Below, one piece after another: positions 8,162 to 16,972 of a stretch of 64,000 nucleotides of DNA. Source of the stretch: Hyphomicrobiales bacterium (lineage in GTDB: Bacteria > Pseudomonadota > Alphaproteobacteria > Rhizobiales > Beijerinckiaceae); assembly GCA_019075865.1 (NCBI GenBank), contig JAGXAN010000008.1, forward strand, positions 1-64,000, read 5' to 3'. The translations under genes and the position numbers were made by a program. Within the stretch, counting starts at the first letter, position 1; every line of letters starts with the position of its first letter. The notes under the pieces were generated by a model. That model saw nothing but the letters and a program-made list of their open reading frames with translations. It was not told the origin of the DNA and searched no databases.

Positions 8162-9085
8162 ATGCCTGCAAATCTGATCGCTAAAGACAAAATTCGCGAA
8201 CTCGCCAACAAGGCCGCTGGTCTTGACATGAAGGGCGGTAATCCGCGCCTGAAAGCCGTAATGGCCCGCCTGCTTGGCGATCTGTTTCAGGCCATTGATG
8301 ACCTCGACATTTCCATGGACGAAGTCTGGGCCGGCGTTGGCTATCTCGGCAAGGCCGCACCGGAATTTGGCCTGATCGTGCCCGGTATTGCGCTGGAACA
8401 TTTTCTGGATTTGCGCCTTGATGAGGCCGAGCGTCTCGCCGGCCTTGCCGGTGGCACCGCCCGCACGATTGAGGGGCCGCTCTATATCGCAGGCGCGCCG
8501 CTGTGCAAGCACGAGGCCCGCCTCGATGACGGCACCGACACGGGCGAAGTGCTGTTCATGGAAGGCCAGGTCCGCGACATCAACGGCAAGCCGATTCCCG
8601 GTGCCATGGTCGATGTCTGGCATGCCAATACCATGGGCAATTACTCGTTTTTTGGCCCACCGCAATCGCCCTACAATCTGCGCCGCAAGATCGAAACCGA
8701 TCACGAAGGCCGCTACCGCTTCCGCACCATCATGCCAAGCGGCTATGGCTGCCCTCCTGGCAGCAACACCGAGACCCTGCTTGCCAATATGGGCCGGCAT
8801 GGCCAGCGTCCGGCCCATATCCACTTCTTCGTGACCGCGCCGGGCTATCGCCAATTGACCACGCAAATCAACATCGAAGGCGACAAATACCTGCATGATG
8901 ATTTTGCCTTTGGCACCCGCGATGATCTGATCCCGCCTGTGGCGCATGTCGAAGATGCCGGTGAAATCCGCAAGGCCGGGCTCAACAAGGCATTTGCCCG
9001 CATCACCTTTGACTTCGCGGTGATGAAGGAAGTGTCGGGCGCGCCTTCCACCATAGTCCACCGCGAACATGCGCCAGCTGCCTGA
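8162..9085 (+). CDS. catA: Catechol 1,2-dioxygenase
   Basis: 307 residues. This intradiol dioxygenase opens catechol to cis,cis-muconate using non-haem Fe(III). The N-terminal helical dimerisation domain (about 1-105) is followed by the beta-sandwich catalytic domain. The four iron ligands are visible as Tyr161 (GNYSFF), Tyr195 (SGYGCP), His219 and His221 (PAHIHFF). GGAGG lies 7 bases before the ATG. The order catB-catC-catA, followed directly by benABCD, puts the enzyme making catechol and the enzyme using it on one transcript. Confidence 0.96.
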   Translation: MPANLIAKDKIRELANKAAGLDMKGGNPRLKAVMARLLGDLFQAIDDLDISMDEVWAGVGYLGKAAPEFGLIVPGIALEHFLDLRLDEAERLAGLAGGTARTIEGPLYIAGAPLCKHEARLDDGTDTGEVLFMEGQVRDINGKPIPGAMVDVWHANTMGNYSFFGPPQSPYNLRRKIETDHEGRYRFRTIMPSGYGCPPGSNTETLLANMGRHGQRPAHIHFFVTAPGYRQLTTQINIEGDKYLHDDFAFGTRDDLIPPVAHVEDAGEIRKAGLNKAFARITFDFAVMKEVSGAPSTIVHREHAPAA

Positions 9086-9114
9086 ACAAGGCTTCGTTCA
9101 ATTATCCAAACAGG

Positions 9115-9135
9115 GGCCGCGTCGCTTGCGCGGCC
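9115..9135. other. Intercistronic GC-rich hairpin between catA and benA
   Basis: GGCCGCG (9115-9121) pairs perfectly with CGCGGCC (9129-9135) across a 7-base loop, in the 96-bp gap that is the longest within the cat-ben operon. There is no U-run, so full termination is unlikely; an mRNA processing or stabilising role is possible. Alternatively benA has its own promoter here. Confidence 0.5.
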
Positions 9136-9181
9136 TCCATCAAAAATTGCGCCCGAAATCGGGCCCCAGGGAGGAATGATC

Positions 9182-10537
9182 ATGCTGGAAGATGTAGCAA
9201 GCCGCCTCAATGCCTCGGTTGAGGAAAACGCCGACACCGGAGCCTTCCGTTGCAAGCGCGATATTTTCACCGATCCGGAAATGTTCGAGCTGGAAATGAA
9301 ACATATCTGGGAAGGCAACTGGATTTACATCGCCCATGAGAGCCAGATCCCCAACAACAATGATTATTTCACGACCCACATAGGTCGCCAGCCGATTGTG
9401 ATCTCGCGTGATCGCACCGGCACGCTGCATGCTTTTATCAATGCCTGCTCGCATCGCGGCGCGATGATCTGCCGCCACAAGCGCGGCAACAAGAGCACCT
9501 ATACCTGCCCATTCCATGGCTGGACCTTCAACAACACTGGCAAACTGCTGAAAGCGAAGGATCCGGAGGGCGCGGGCTATCCCGACAGTTTCAACAAGGA
9601 TGGCTCACATAACCTGACCAAAGTGGCGAGGTTCGAGAATTATCGCGGCTTCCTGTTTGGCTCCCTCAATGCCGACGTCAAGCCTTTGACCGAGCATCTG
9701 GGCGAGGCCGCGAAAATCATTGACCTGATCGTCGATCAGTCCCCCGATGGGCTTGAGGTTCTGCGCGGCAATTCCTCCTATATCTACGACGGCAACTGGA
9801 AATTGCAGACCGAGAATGGTGCGGATGGCTACCATGTCTCCTCCGTGCACTGGAATTATGCCGCCACCACCAACCAGCGCAAGGCGGTCGCCGTTGCCGA
9901 GGCAGGTGTTGATGCGGTGCGCGCCATGGATGCCTCGACATGGGCCAAACAGGGCGGCGGGTTCTATTCTTTCGAGAACGGCCATTTGTGCCTGTGGACC
10001 CGCTGGTCCAACCCGGAAGACCGTCCCCTGTTCGAGCGCCGCGACGAGTTGATCGGCATATTCGGCCAGACTCGCGCTGACTGGATGATCGAGCGCTCGC
10101 GCAATCTCTGCCTTTATCCAAATGTCTATCTGATGGACCAGTTCTCCTCGCAAATCCGCACCTATCGGCCGATTTCAGTCGATAAAACCGAGGTGACGAT
10201 CTATTGCATCGCCCCGAAAGGCGAAAGCGCCGAGGCCAGGGCCCGCCGTATCCGCCAGTATGAAGACTTTTTCAATGCCAGCGGCATGGCAACACCCGAT
10301 GACTTGGAAGAATTCCGCTCCTGCCAGATCGGTTACATGGGCGCAGCGGCAAAGTGGAACGATCTCAGCCGCGGTGCGACCCACTGGATCACCGGCCCGG
10401 ATGCCGGTGCCGACGCCATAGGCATGAAACCGCTGATGAGCGGCGCCAAGACCGAAGACGAGGGCCTGTTCGTGCTTCAGCACAAATACTGGAAAGAGAC
10501 GCTTGCGGCGGGCGTGGCCAAGGACGGGGAGAAGTAA
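9182..10537 (+). CDS. benA: Benzoate 1,2-dioxygenase, large (alpha) subunit
   Basis: 451 residues. The terminal oxygenase inserts O2 into benzoate to give the 1,2-cis-dihydrodiol carboxylate. The Rieske [2Fe-2S] motif is complete: Cys89-x-His91 and Cys109-x2-His112 (CSHRGAMIC ... CPFHGW). The mononuclear iron region [13 protein letters not shown] supplies two histidines. I start at the second ATG (9182) because AGGGAGGA at 9168-9175 is correctly spaced for it and directly abuts the earlier ATG at 9176. One base separates it from benB. Confidence 0.94.
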   Translation: MLEDVASRLNASVEENADTGAFRCKRDIFTDPEMFELEMKHIWEGNWIYIAHESQIPNNNDYFTTHIGRQPIVISRDRTGTLHAFINACSHRGAMICRHKRGNKSTYTCPFHGWTFNNTGKLLKAKDPEGAGYPDSFNKDGSHNLTKVARFENYRGFLFGSLNADVKPLTEHLGEAAKIIDLIVDQSPDGLEVLRGNSSYIYDGNWKLQTENGADGYHVSSVHWNYAATTNQRKAVAVAEAGVDAVRAMDASTWAKQGGGFYSFENGHLCLWTRWSNPEDRPLFERRDELIGIFGQTRADWMIERSRNLCLYPNVYLMDQFSSQIRTYRPISVDKTEVTIYCIAPKGESAEARARRIRQYEDFFNASGMATPDDLEEFRSCQIGYMGAAAKWNDLSRGATHWITGPDAGADAIGMKPLMSGAKTEDEGLFVLQHKYWKETLAAGVAKDGEK

Positions 10538-10538
10538 A

Positions 10539-11036
10539 ATGTCGAACACCATCACCCGCAAGACCGTCGAGGAATTCCTCTATCGCGAAGCCCGCGCGCT
10601 CGACGACAAGGATTGGGACGCCTGGCTGGCGCATTACGCCAAAGAGGCTGAATTCTGGATGCCAGCCTGGGACGATGACGACCGGCTGGTCGAAAACCCG
10701 CAGACCGAAATCTCGCTGATTTATTACGGCACGCGGCAGGGGCTGGAGGACCGCGTTTTCCGCATCCGCACCGAGCGTTCCAGCGCCACCAGCCTGCCCG
10801 AACCGCGCACCTCGCATAACATCAGCAATGTCGAAATCATCGAAAAGGGCGATGGCTTCGCCAAGGTTCGCTTCAACTGGTTCACCCTGAATTTCCGCTA
10901 CAAAACGGTCGATACCTATTTTGGCAGCTCGTTCTACACGCTGGATACTTCCATCCCGGATTTCAAAATCACCAACAAGAAGGTGATTTTGAAGAACGAT
11001 TACATCCATCACGTCATCGACGTCTATCACATCTGA
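10539..11036 (+). CDS. benB: Benzoate 1,2-dioxygenase, small (beta) subunit
   Basis: 165 residues, the normal length. The cone-shaped beta subunit (nuclear transport factor 2-like fold) packs with BenA in an alpha3beta3 hexamer and is structural rather than catalytic. Typical stretches are EEFLYREARALDDKDWDAWL near the N-terminus, FWMPAWDDDD, and RTSHNISNVEI in the middle. The start ATG follows benA's stop by one base, with GGGGAGAAG upstream. Confidence 0.94.
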   Translation: MSNTITRKTVEEFLYREARALDDKDWDAWLAHYAKEAEFWMPAWDDDDRLVENPQTEISLIYYGTRQGLEDRVFRIRTERSSATSLPEPRTSHNISNVEIIEKGDGFAKVRFNWFTLNFRYKTVDTYFGSSFYTLDTSIPDFKITNKKVILKNDYIHHVIDVYHI

Positions 11037-11067
11037 TTGTCGCGCTGGCGCGCAGGGAGGGCATGAC

Positions 11068-12084
11068 ATGGCCTATAAAATTGCCCTCAATTTCGAGGAT
11101 GGAATTACCCGCTTCATTGACGCCAATGAGGGCGAGCTGGTGGCAGACGCCGCCTACCGCCTTGGCTTCAACATCCCGATGGATTGCCGCGACGGCGCTT
11201 GCGGCACCTGCAAAAGCTTCTGCGAGTCAGGTCAATATGCGCTGGGCGATTACATCGACGATGCCATGACCCGCGACGAAGCGGAGGAAGGCTATGTCCT
11301 GACTTGCCAGATGAAGGCAAAAAGCGATTGCGTCATTCGCATCGCTGCCTCCTCAACGGTTTGCAAGGTAAAGGCCAGCACTTTCGCCACCAAAGTCGCT
11401 GCGGTGCGCAAGCTCTCGCCATCTTCCATCGGCTTTGCGCTGCAACTGGAACCGGGCGCAGCCCTCTCGTTTCTGCCTGGCCAATATGTCCATGTTGGCA
11501 TTCCCGGCACCGGCCAGTCGCGGTCCTATTCATTCTCCTCCATGCCCAATGAGGGGCGCGTGGAGTTTCTGGTGCGCAACATTACCGGTGGCCTGATGTC
11601 CACCTGGCTCAGCGACCATGCCACGCCGGGCGCAAGTGTTGACATCACCGGTCCGGTGGGCAGCTTCTATCTGCGCGATATCACCCGCCCGCTGGTGTTT
11701 CTGGCTGGTGGCACCGGCCTCGCGCCGTTTCTGGCCATGCTCGAGGAAATTCGCCGCCTTGGCACGAGCCAGCCCATTCACATGGTCTATGGTGTCACAA
11801 ACGACGCGGACCTCGTCGAAATGGACAAGCTTGAGGCCTTTGCCCGCGATATTGCCAGGCTGACGCTCTCCACCTGCGTTGCTTCTCCCGACAGCCAGCA
11901 TCCCGCCAAAGGCTATGTCACGCATCATCTGCCCGATAGCGCGTTGCATGGCGGAAATGTCGATATCTATCTCTGCGGGCCGCCGCCCATGGTTGATGCC
12001 GTGCGCAACTGGCTGACAGGTAAGGGTATTGCCCCAAAGAACTTCTATTTCGAGAAATTCGCTGCTTCCGAGGCTGGCAAGTGA
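11068..12084 (+). CDS. benC: Benzoate 1,2-dioxygenase electron transfer component (ferredoxin reductase)
   Basis: 338 residues. The N-terminal domain is a plant-type [2Fe-2S] ferredoxin with ligands Cys40, Cys45, Cys48 (MDCRDGACGTCKSF) and Cys80 (VLTC). The rest is an FAD- and NADH-binding reductase: RSYSFSS binds FAD, GGTGLAPFLAML binds NAD, and the C-terminus YFEKF is typical. It passes electrons from NADH to the BenAB oxygenase. Its last four bases overlap the GTG start of benD. Confidence 0.95.
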   Translation: MAYKIALNFEDGITRFIDANEGELVADAAYRLGFNIPMDCRDGACGTCKSFCESGQYALGDYIDDAMTRDEAEEGYVLTCQMKAKSDCVIRIAASSTVCKVKASTFATKVAAVRKLSPSSIGFALQLEPGAALSFLPGQYVHVGIPGTGQSRSYSFSSMPNEGRVEFLVRNITGGLMSTWLSDHATPGASVDITGPVGSFYLRDITRPLVFLAGGTGLAPFLAMLEEIRRLGTSQPIHMVYGVTNDADLVEMDKLEAFARDIARLTLSTCVASPDSQHPAKGYVTHHLPDSALHGGNVDIYLCGPPPMVDAVRNWLTGKGIAPKNFYFEKFAASEAGK

Positions 12085-12860
12085 CCGCCCGTTTCACTGG
12101 CAAGAGCCTTGTTGTCACCGGTGCCGCGCAAGGCATTGGCCGCCAGGTCGCGATCGAAGCGGCGCGTGAAGGTGCAAAGGTAACGCTGGTTGATCGCTCG
12201 GCCCTTGTCGGGGAAGTGGCGGCGGAAATCGTCGCGGCTGGCGGCACGGCCATTGCCGTTCTTGCCGATCTCGAGACATTTGCGGGCAATTGCGAAGCCC
12301 TGCGGCAAGCGGCAGGCACCTATGGCGGTATCGATATTCTCGTCACCAATGTTGGTGGCGCGATCTGGATGAAACCTTTTGACGAATTCAGCGAGCATGA
12401 GATTGAAGCGGAAATCCACCGCTCGCTGTTTCCCACCCTGTGGGGCTGCCGCGCTGTTCTGCCTTACATGCTGAAACAAGGGCATGGCGCTATCGTCAAT
12501 GTCTCGTCTGTCGCTACGCATGGCATTAACCGGATGCCCTATTCGGCAGCCAAGGGCGGCGTCAACGCACTGACGGCATCGCTGGCGCTGGAACTTGGGG
12601 AGAAGAACATTCGCGTCAATGCCATCGCTCCCGGCGGCACCTCTGCCCCGCCACGCCGCGTACCGCGCAACAGCGCCCCGCAAAGCGAGGATGAGAAGCG
12701 CTGGATGCAGGCGGTAGTGGATCAGACAGTGCAATCCAGTGCGATGAAACGCTATGGCACCCTGAAAGAGCAATCCGCCGCCATCCTGTTTCTGGCCTCC
12801 GACGCCGCCGCCTACATCACCGGCACCGTTCTGCCAGTCGGTGGCGGCGATCAGGGCTAA
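12081..12860 (+). CDS. benD: Benzoate cis-diol dehydrogenase (1,6-dihydroxycyclohexa-2,4-diene-1-carboxylate dehydrogenase)
   Basis: 259-residue short-chain dehydrogenase. It oxidises the benzoate cis-diol with NAD and loss of CO2 to yield catechol. The nucleotide motif TGAAQGIG is at about residues 12-19, NVGG in the middle, and the catalytic YSAAK with the preceding VSSVAT serine follows. GTG is the start codon (GTGA overlap with benC). It is the last gene of the operon; a weak hairpin around 12874-12890 follows without a clear terminator. Confidence 0.93.
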   Translation: MTARFTGKSLVVTGAAQGIGRQVAIEAAREGAKVTLVDRSALVGEVAAEIVAAGGTAIAVLADLETFAGNCEALRQAAGTYGGIDILVTNVGGAIWMKPFDEFSEHEIEAEIHRSLFPTLWGCRAVLPYMLKQGHGAIVNVSSVATHGINRMPYSAAKGGVNALTASLALELGEKNIRVNAIAPGGTSAPPRRVPRNSAPQSEDEKRWMQAVVDQTVQSSAMKRYGTLKEQSAAILFLASDAAAYITGTVLPVGGGDQG

Positions 12861-13098
12861 GAGCCCCCGCGCGAGGCTTGTAGCAAGCTCAGGCCAAGGA
12901 CAGAATACGAGCTTCATGGACAGATGCGGATGATGGAAGGGCATGAACGGCCCCGCGGCTTTGAATTCGACCTAATGTAGGATCCAGTTCGGCTCCTGCC
13001 GGAACTCCAGATAAATGTACTTTCCCTTTATAAATCAATTGCTTGATCTGTTTTCTGGCGGGCGCCGCTGCGCTGATCATGTAAATGCTGGGCAAGGA

Positions 13099-13386
13099 TT
13101 ACGCATGAGCCTTTGCCGTCAGCACGATTCCGAGCGCTTTCATAACGGCTATTGTTGTTTTCAGCGTCGGATTACCATTCTCGCTAAAAGACCGGTAGAG
13201 CTGTTCTCGCGAAAGACCGGTCTGACTGGCAATCTGCGCCATACCTTTGGCACGGGCCACCACGCCAAGCGCATGTGCGATATATCCGGAATCTTGCGTC
13301 TCGAACGCTTCGACCATGAAACTTGCAATCGCCTCGTCGGAAACAAGGTCTTCAGCAGGATCATAAGCCGTGAGTTTTTCACCCAT
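13099..13386 (-). CDS. HigA-like antitoxin, helix-turn-helix
   Basis: 95 residues. Residues about 45-80 (GMAQIASQTGLSREQLYRSFSENGNPTLKTTIAVMKAL) are the helix-turn-helix of the addiction-module antidote family COG3636. The ATG at 13386 lies one base after the toxin stop codon and is preceded by GGAGTGA; an alternative ATG at 13404 would overlap the toxin gene. The antitoxin neutralises the toxin by direct binding and represses the shared promoter. Confidence 0.85.
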   Translation of the reverse strand: MGEKLTAYDPAEDLVSDEAIASFMVEAFETQDSGYIAHALGVVARAKGMAQIASQTGLSREQLYRSFSENGNPTLKTTIAVMKALGIVLTAKAHA

Positions 13387-13387
13387 T

Positions 13388-13684
13388 TCATTCACTCCAT
13401 TCATCCGCGAGCCGTTTCGCCGTCTTAATGTCCTTCGCCTGGGTGTTTTTGTCGCCGCCACAAAGCAGGACGATCAACGTCGTTCCCCGCCTCTGAAAGT
13501 AAACGCGGTAGCCCGGGCCATAGTGGATGCGCAATTCGCTGATGCCGTCGCCAACCGGTTCAGCGTCGCCTGCGTGCCCATAGGCGAGACGATCTAGACG
13601 GGAGGCTATCAACGCCCGGACGCGCTCGTCTTTGAGCTTCGTTCGCCATTTGCGGAATGTTTCAGTCTGCTTTAGCTCGAACAT
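13388..13684 (-). CDS. RelE/HigB-like addiction module toxin
   Basis: 98 residues of the COG3657 type: FRKWRTKLKDERVRALIASRLDRLAYG in the N-terminal half, ELRIHYGPGYRVYFQRRG in the middle, and GGDKNTQAKDIKTAKRLADEW near the end. Members are predicted ribosome-dependent mRNA interferases or related RelE-fold proteins. The toxin gene comes first, as in higBA systems, and the antitoxin follows immediately. It lies between the benzoate operon and the TRAP cluster, a common place for such modules; the toxin length is complete. Confidence 0.87.
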   Translation of the reverse strand: MFELKQTETFRKWRTKLKDERVRALIASRLDRLAYGHAGDAEPVGDGISELRIHYGPGYRVYFQRRGTTLIVLLCGGDKNTQAKDIKTAKRLADEWSE

Positions 13685-13918
13685 TATTTTACGTAGTTTA
13701 TAAACTACATTTCGTCAATCAAAAATCCTTTCAAATGCCCTTGCCCTCCCAAAAATCATGAATTTTGACAATCGCCAGAGATACTTATGCTGCAATCTTT
13801 ATTGCCGCTTTTTTGTCAATTTGCATTGAGCCTAGTCGTTTGGCTGTCAATAAGCCCTGAAACGGGGTCCAGTACGGCGTCAGCCGGCGCTTTACCCGCA
13901 CTTACGTGCAACAATGAC

Positions 13919-15754
13919 CTACAGAAAGCCAATGGAGAACCAGGGGACGGCGGCGATCAGGGCAAGGCCGGCCAGCAGGGCGACCATATAGCCCCAGATC
14001 GGGCGAATGCCCTCCGAGGGGTCGATCTTGCTGATCGCGCAGGCGGCGTAATAGCCAACCCCGAAGGGCGGCGCGAACAAGCCAAGGCCCATGGCCAGCA
14101 CCACCACCATGGCATAATGGACTTCGTGTATGCCCATGCTGCGGGCAATGGGAAACAGCAGCGGCCCGAACAGGACAATCGCCGGTATGCCTTCCAGCAC
14201 GCTGCCAAGTACCACGAAGGCGACCACTGAAACAGCCATGAAGCCGGCCGCGCCACCTGGCAGCCCGGTCATCAACTGGGCCAGCTGATGCGAGAACCCC
14301 GATTGCGTCAGCCCCCATGCCATGCTGGAAGCGGCGCCGATGATGATCAGGATAGCCCCGGACAGAGCGGCGGTATCCACCAGCATCGGCAGCAGCCGCC
14401 GCCAGTCAAACTGCCGGTAGATCAGCAAGCCAGCCAGCATGGAATAGGCGATGCCAAGCGTCGAAACCTCGGTAGCCGTGGCAATGCCGCGAACCACCGC
14501 GTAGCGGATAATGACTGGCAGCGCCAGTGCGGGCAGGGCGCTCACCAGGCTGGCGCGAATATCGGCACCACTGGCCCGTGGTGGCAGGCGGATGTCGGCC
14601 TTGCGCGAGCGCCGCGCCACCACGAAGCAAAGCCCGATGGCGAGCACCAGCCCCGGCAGCAGCCCACCGGTAAACAGCGCCGCAATCGAGACGCCAGTTA
14701 CCGATCCAATAGTGATGAGGACGATAGAGGGCGGTACTGTCTCGGTTTGCGCGCCGGTCGCCGCCAGCAGCGCCACCAACTCGCCCGGCTTGGCCCCCCG
14801 CGCAATCATTTCGGGGAACAGGGCTGGCGCAATCGCCGCCATATCGGCGGCCTTGGCCCCGGAAATGCCAGAGACCAGATACATGGCACCGATCAGCACA
14901 TAGGACAGCCCGCCGCGCAAATGCCCGATCAGATTGGCAAGAAAGCGGATCATCGCCGCCGCCATTCCGGTCATTTCAATCAATTGTCCGAGAAACACGA
15001 ACAGCGGCACCGCCAGCAAAATAAGATGCGACATGCCCTCATCCATCCGGCCAACCAGCGTCATCACCGGCACGCGCGTCGTCAAACCAAGATAGGCGAG
15101 GGTGGCCAGCGCAAAGGCAAAGGCGATCGGCACGCCCGAAAACACGCAAAACCCGACAATACCAACAAAGAAAATCAAAAGATTGAGATTGCCAAGCGGT
15201 TGCAGCATGGGTTGAAGCAGGTAAAGCCCGGCCGCAATGACGCTCACCAGGGCCAGCGCCAGCATACAGTGGCGAAGCGAACTGCGCCGCAGCAGGGCGG
15301 ACACGGCAAACAGGATCATCAGGCCAATGCCGACCGGGAAAGCCGCCGCGCGCCACACCCCGGAAATCTCCATGGCCGGTGTGGTAATGGCAATGGACGC
15401 TTGCGTCCAGCGCGCCACCGGGGCCGCTATCAACACCAGAAACAGCAGGCTGGCGGCCACCGCGAGCGCGTCAAAAAACCCGCGCTGCGCCAAGGGCAGG
15501 CGGGCGACCAGCGCGGTCATGCGCATATGCTGGCCGCGATGCAGGGCAAGCGTCGCCCCCAGCATCGCCAGCCACAGAAACAGGGTCTCGGCCAGCTCAT
15601 CCGCCCAAATCAGCGGATGGCCAAATAGGCCGCGCGCTACAATGCCGGCAAGCAGCACCACAACTTCGCTGGCAACGAGCAAGGCCGCGCAGATTTCAAC
15701 AATCCCCGCGAGCCAATTTTCAATGCGCCCCTGTGTCGATTGGCGCGTCAGCAT
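13919..15754 (-). CDS. TRAP transporter, fused small and large permease (DctQ-DctM)
   Basis: 611 residues. Residues about 1-165 match the small DctQ subunit (WADELAETLFLWLAMLGATLALHRGQHM) and about 185-611 the large DctM subunit with many membrane helices (GVPIAFAFALATLAYLGL, LFVFLGQLIEMTGMAA, SGISGAKAADMAAIAPAL, GLFAPPFGVGYY). The fusion is complete with no frameshift. Together with the binding protein encoded 9 bp upstream it makes a sodium- or proton-driven importer of an organic acid. The substrate is not readable from the sequence, though the divergent CoA ligase suggests a carboxylic acid that is then activated to a CoA thioester. Confidence 0.92.
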   Translation of the reverse strand: MLTRQSTQGRIENWLAGIVEICAALLVASEVVVLLAGIVARGLFGHPLIWADELAETLFLWLAMLGATLALHRGQHMRMTALVARLPLAQRGFFDALAVAASLLFLVLIAAPVARWTQASIAITTPAMEISGVWRAAAFPVGIGLMILFAVSALLRRSSLRHCMLALALVSVIAAGLYLLQPMLQPLGNLNLLIFFVGIVGFCVFSGVPIAFAFALATLAYLGLTTRVPVMTLVGRMDEGMSHLILLAVPLFVFLGQLIEMTGMAAAMIRFLANLIGHLRGGLSYVLIGAMYLVSGISGAKAADMAAIAPALFPEMIARGAKPGELVALLAATGAQTETVPPSIVLITIGSVTGVSIAALFTGGLLPGLVLAIGLCFVVARRSRKADIRLPPRASGADIRASLVSALPALALPVIIRYAVVRGIATATEVSTLGIAYSMLAGLLIYRQFDWRRLLPMLVDTAALSGAILIIIGAASSMAWGLTQSGFSHQLAQLMTGLPGGAAGFMAVSVVAFVVLGSVLEGIPAIVLFGPLLFPIARSMGIHEVHYAMVVVLAMGLGLFAPPFGVGYYAACAISKIDPSEGIRPIWGYMVALLAGLALIAAVPWFSIGFL

Positions 15755-15763
15755 CAGCCGAAA

Positions 15764-16777
15764 CTAACCGAGTGCGCCAACGCTGTCTTCCAGGGTCGAC
15801 CAGGCCTTGTCGCCAAATTTGGCTTTCCAGTCTTTGTAGAAGCCCGCGGCTTTCAGTTTGTCGCGGAAAGCGTCAGGGGCCACTTCATTGAACACCATGC
15901 CCTTTTGGGTCAGTGCTGCCTGCAGGCCGGTGGTCAAGGCGGCGACATCGGCGCGCTCGGCAATGCCGGCAGCGTTGATATGCTTGGAAACAATCGCCTG
16001 CACGTCCTTGGGCAGCGCATCCCAACTGGTCTTGTTGCCAAGGAACCAGAAACCGTCCCACATATGGTTGGTCAGCGAGCAATATTTCTGCACTTCATAG
16101 AGTTTGGCCGTATCGACGATGGCCAAGGGGTTTTCCTCGGCATCGACCACCTTGGATTGCAGGGCGGTGTAAACTTCGTTGAAATTGATCGTCGTCGGGG
16201 CCGCGCCAAATGCCTTGTACATCGAAGTCCACAAGGCAGCCGGCGGAACCCGGATTTTCATATTGACCAAGTCGGCCGGCGTCACGATCGGCTTGCTGGA
16301 AGTGGTCGTCTGGCGAAAGCCATTGTCCCACATGGTGTCAAACGCGAAGATCGAGCCCGTTTTGGCAATTTCACCGCGCACATGGTCGCCCAGTTTGCCG
16401 TCCATCGCCTTCCAGACGGTTGGATAATCCTTGAACGCAAAGCCGACGCCGTTGATGGCGGCAACCGGCACCAGAGTTGACAAAATCAGGCCCGAAAGCG
16501 TGAAAAAGTCCACAGCACCCGAGCGCACCTGGTCGAGCGTATCGGTATCCGAGCCCAATTGGCTGGAAGGGAAGATCTGCAGGTCGAAGCGCCCGCCGGT
16601 CTCTTCCTTGATTTTGGCGGCAGCTTCCTGCGCGCGCTTGTTCATGGGATGGGCGAGGGGCAGGTTGTTGGCAAATTTATAGGTGAATTGCGCTGCTTTG
16701 GCAGTGCCAATGGCAAAACTTGAAACCGCCAGCGCGCCGGCGCTTTTGGTGAATTGGCGACGTGACAAAGACTTCAT
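15764..16777 (-). CDS. TRAP transporter substrate-binding protein, DctP type
   Basis: 337 residues. The N-terminus MKSLSRRQFTKSAGALAVSS carries a twin-arginine-like signal (SRRQFTK) followed by a hydrophobic stretch and AKAA cleavage site, so export by Tat to the periplasm is likely. The body has DctP features: NNLPLAHPMNKRAQEAAAKI, the ligand-clamping arginine region MKIRVPPAALW, and NFNEVYTALQSKVVDAEENP. The ATG at 16777 has GGAGATCC upstream; longer upstream reading is non-homologous. It is the first gene of the TRAP operon, divergent from the CoA ligase across about 195 bp. Confidence 0.92.
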   Translation of the reverse strand: MKSLSRRQFTKSAGALAVSSFAIGTAKAAQFTYKFANNLPLAHPMNKRAQEAAAKIKEETGGRFDLQIFPSSQLGSDTDTLDQVRSGAVDFFTLSGLILSTLVPVAAINGVGFAFKDYPTVWKAMDGKLGDHVRGEIAKTGSIFAFDTMWDNGFRQTTTSSKPIVTPADLVNMKIRVPPAALWTSMYKAFGAAPTTINFNEVYTALQSKVVDAEENPLAIVDTAKLYEVQKYCSLTNHMWDGFWFLGNKTSWDALPKDVQAIVSKHINAAGIAERADVAALTTGLQAALTQKGMVFNEVAPDAFRDKLKAAGFYKDWKAKFGDKAWSTLEDSVGALG

Positions 16778-16972
16778 GATGGATCTCCGAGATTGTGGTT
16801 CCTGCCCGATTTTCCCCTGCATTTGCACTGGGAAAATTCTTTTCTTTGTCAGACATATGTGGCAAATTCGCCGGATGCTGTCAAACGAAAGCCATCGCAT
16901 GATTGCGAACCTGAAGCACAAAATGATGTGGCATTTGGCCCGCGCATCAAACCTCGCCCGGACCCCGCACCC

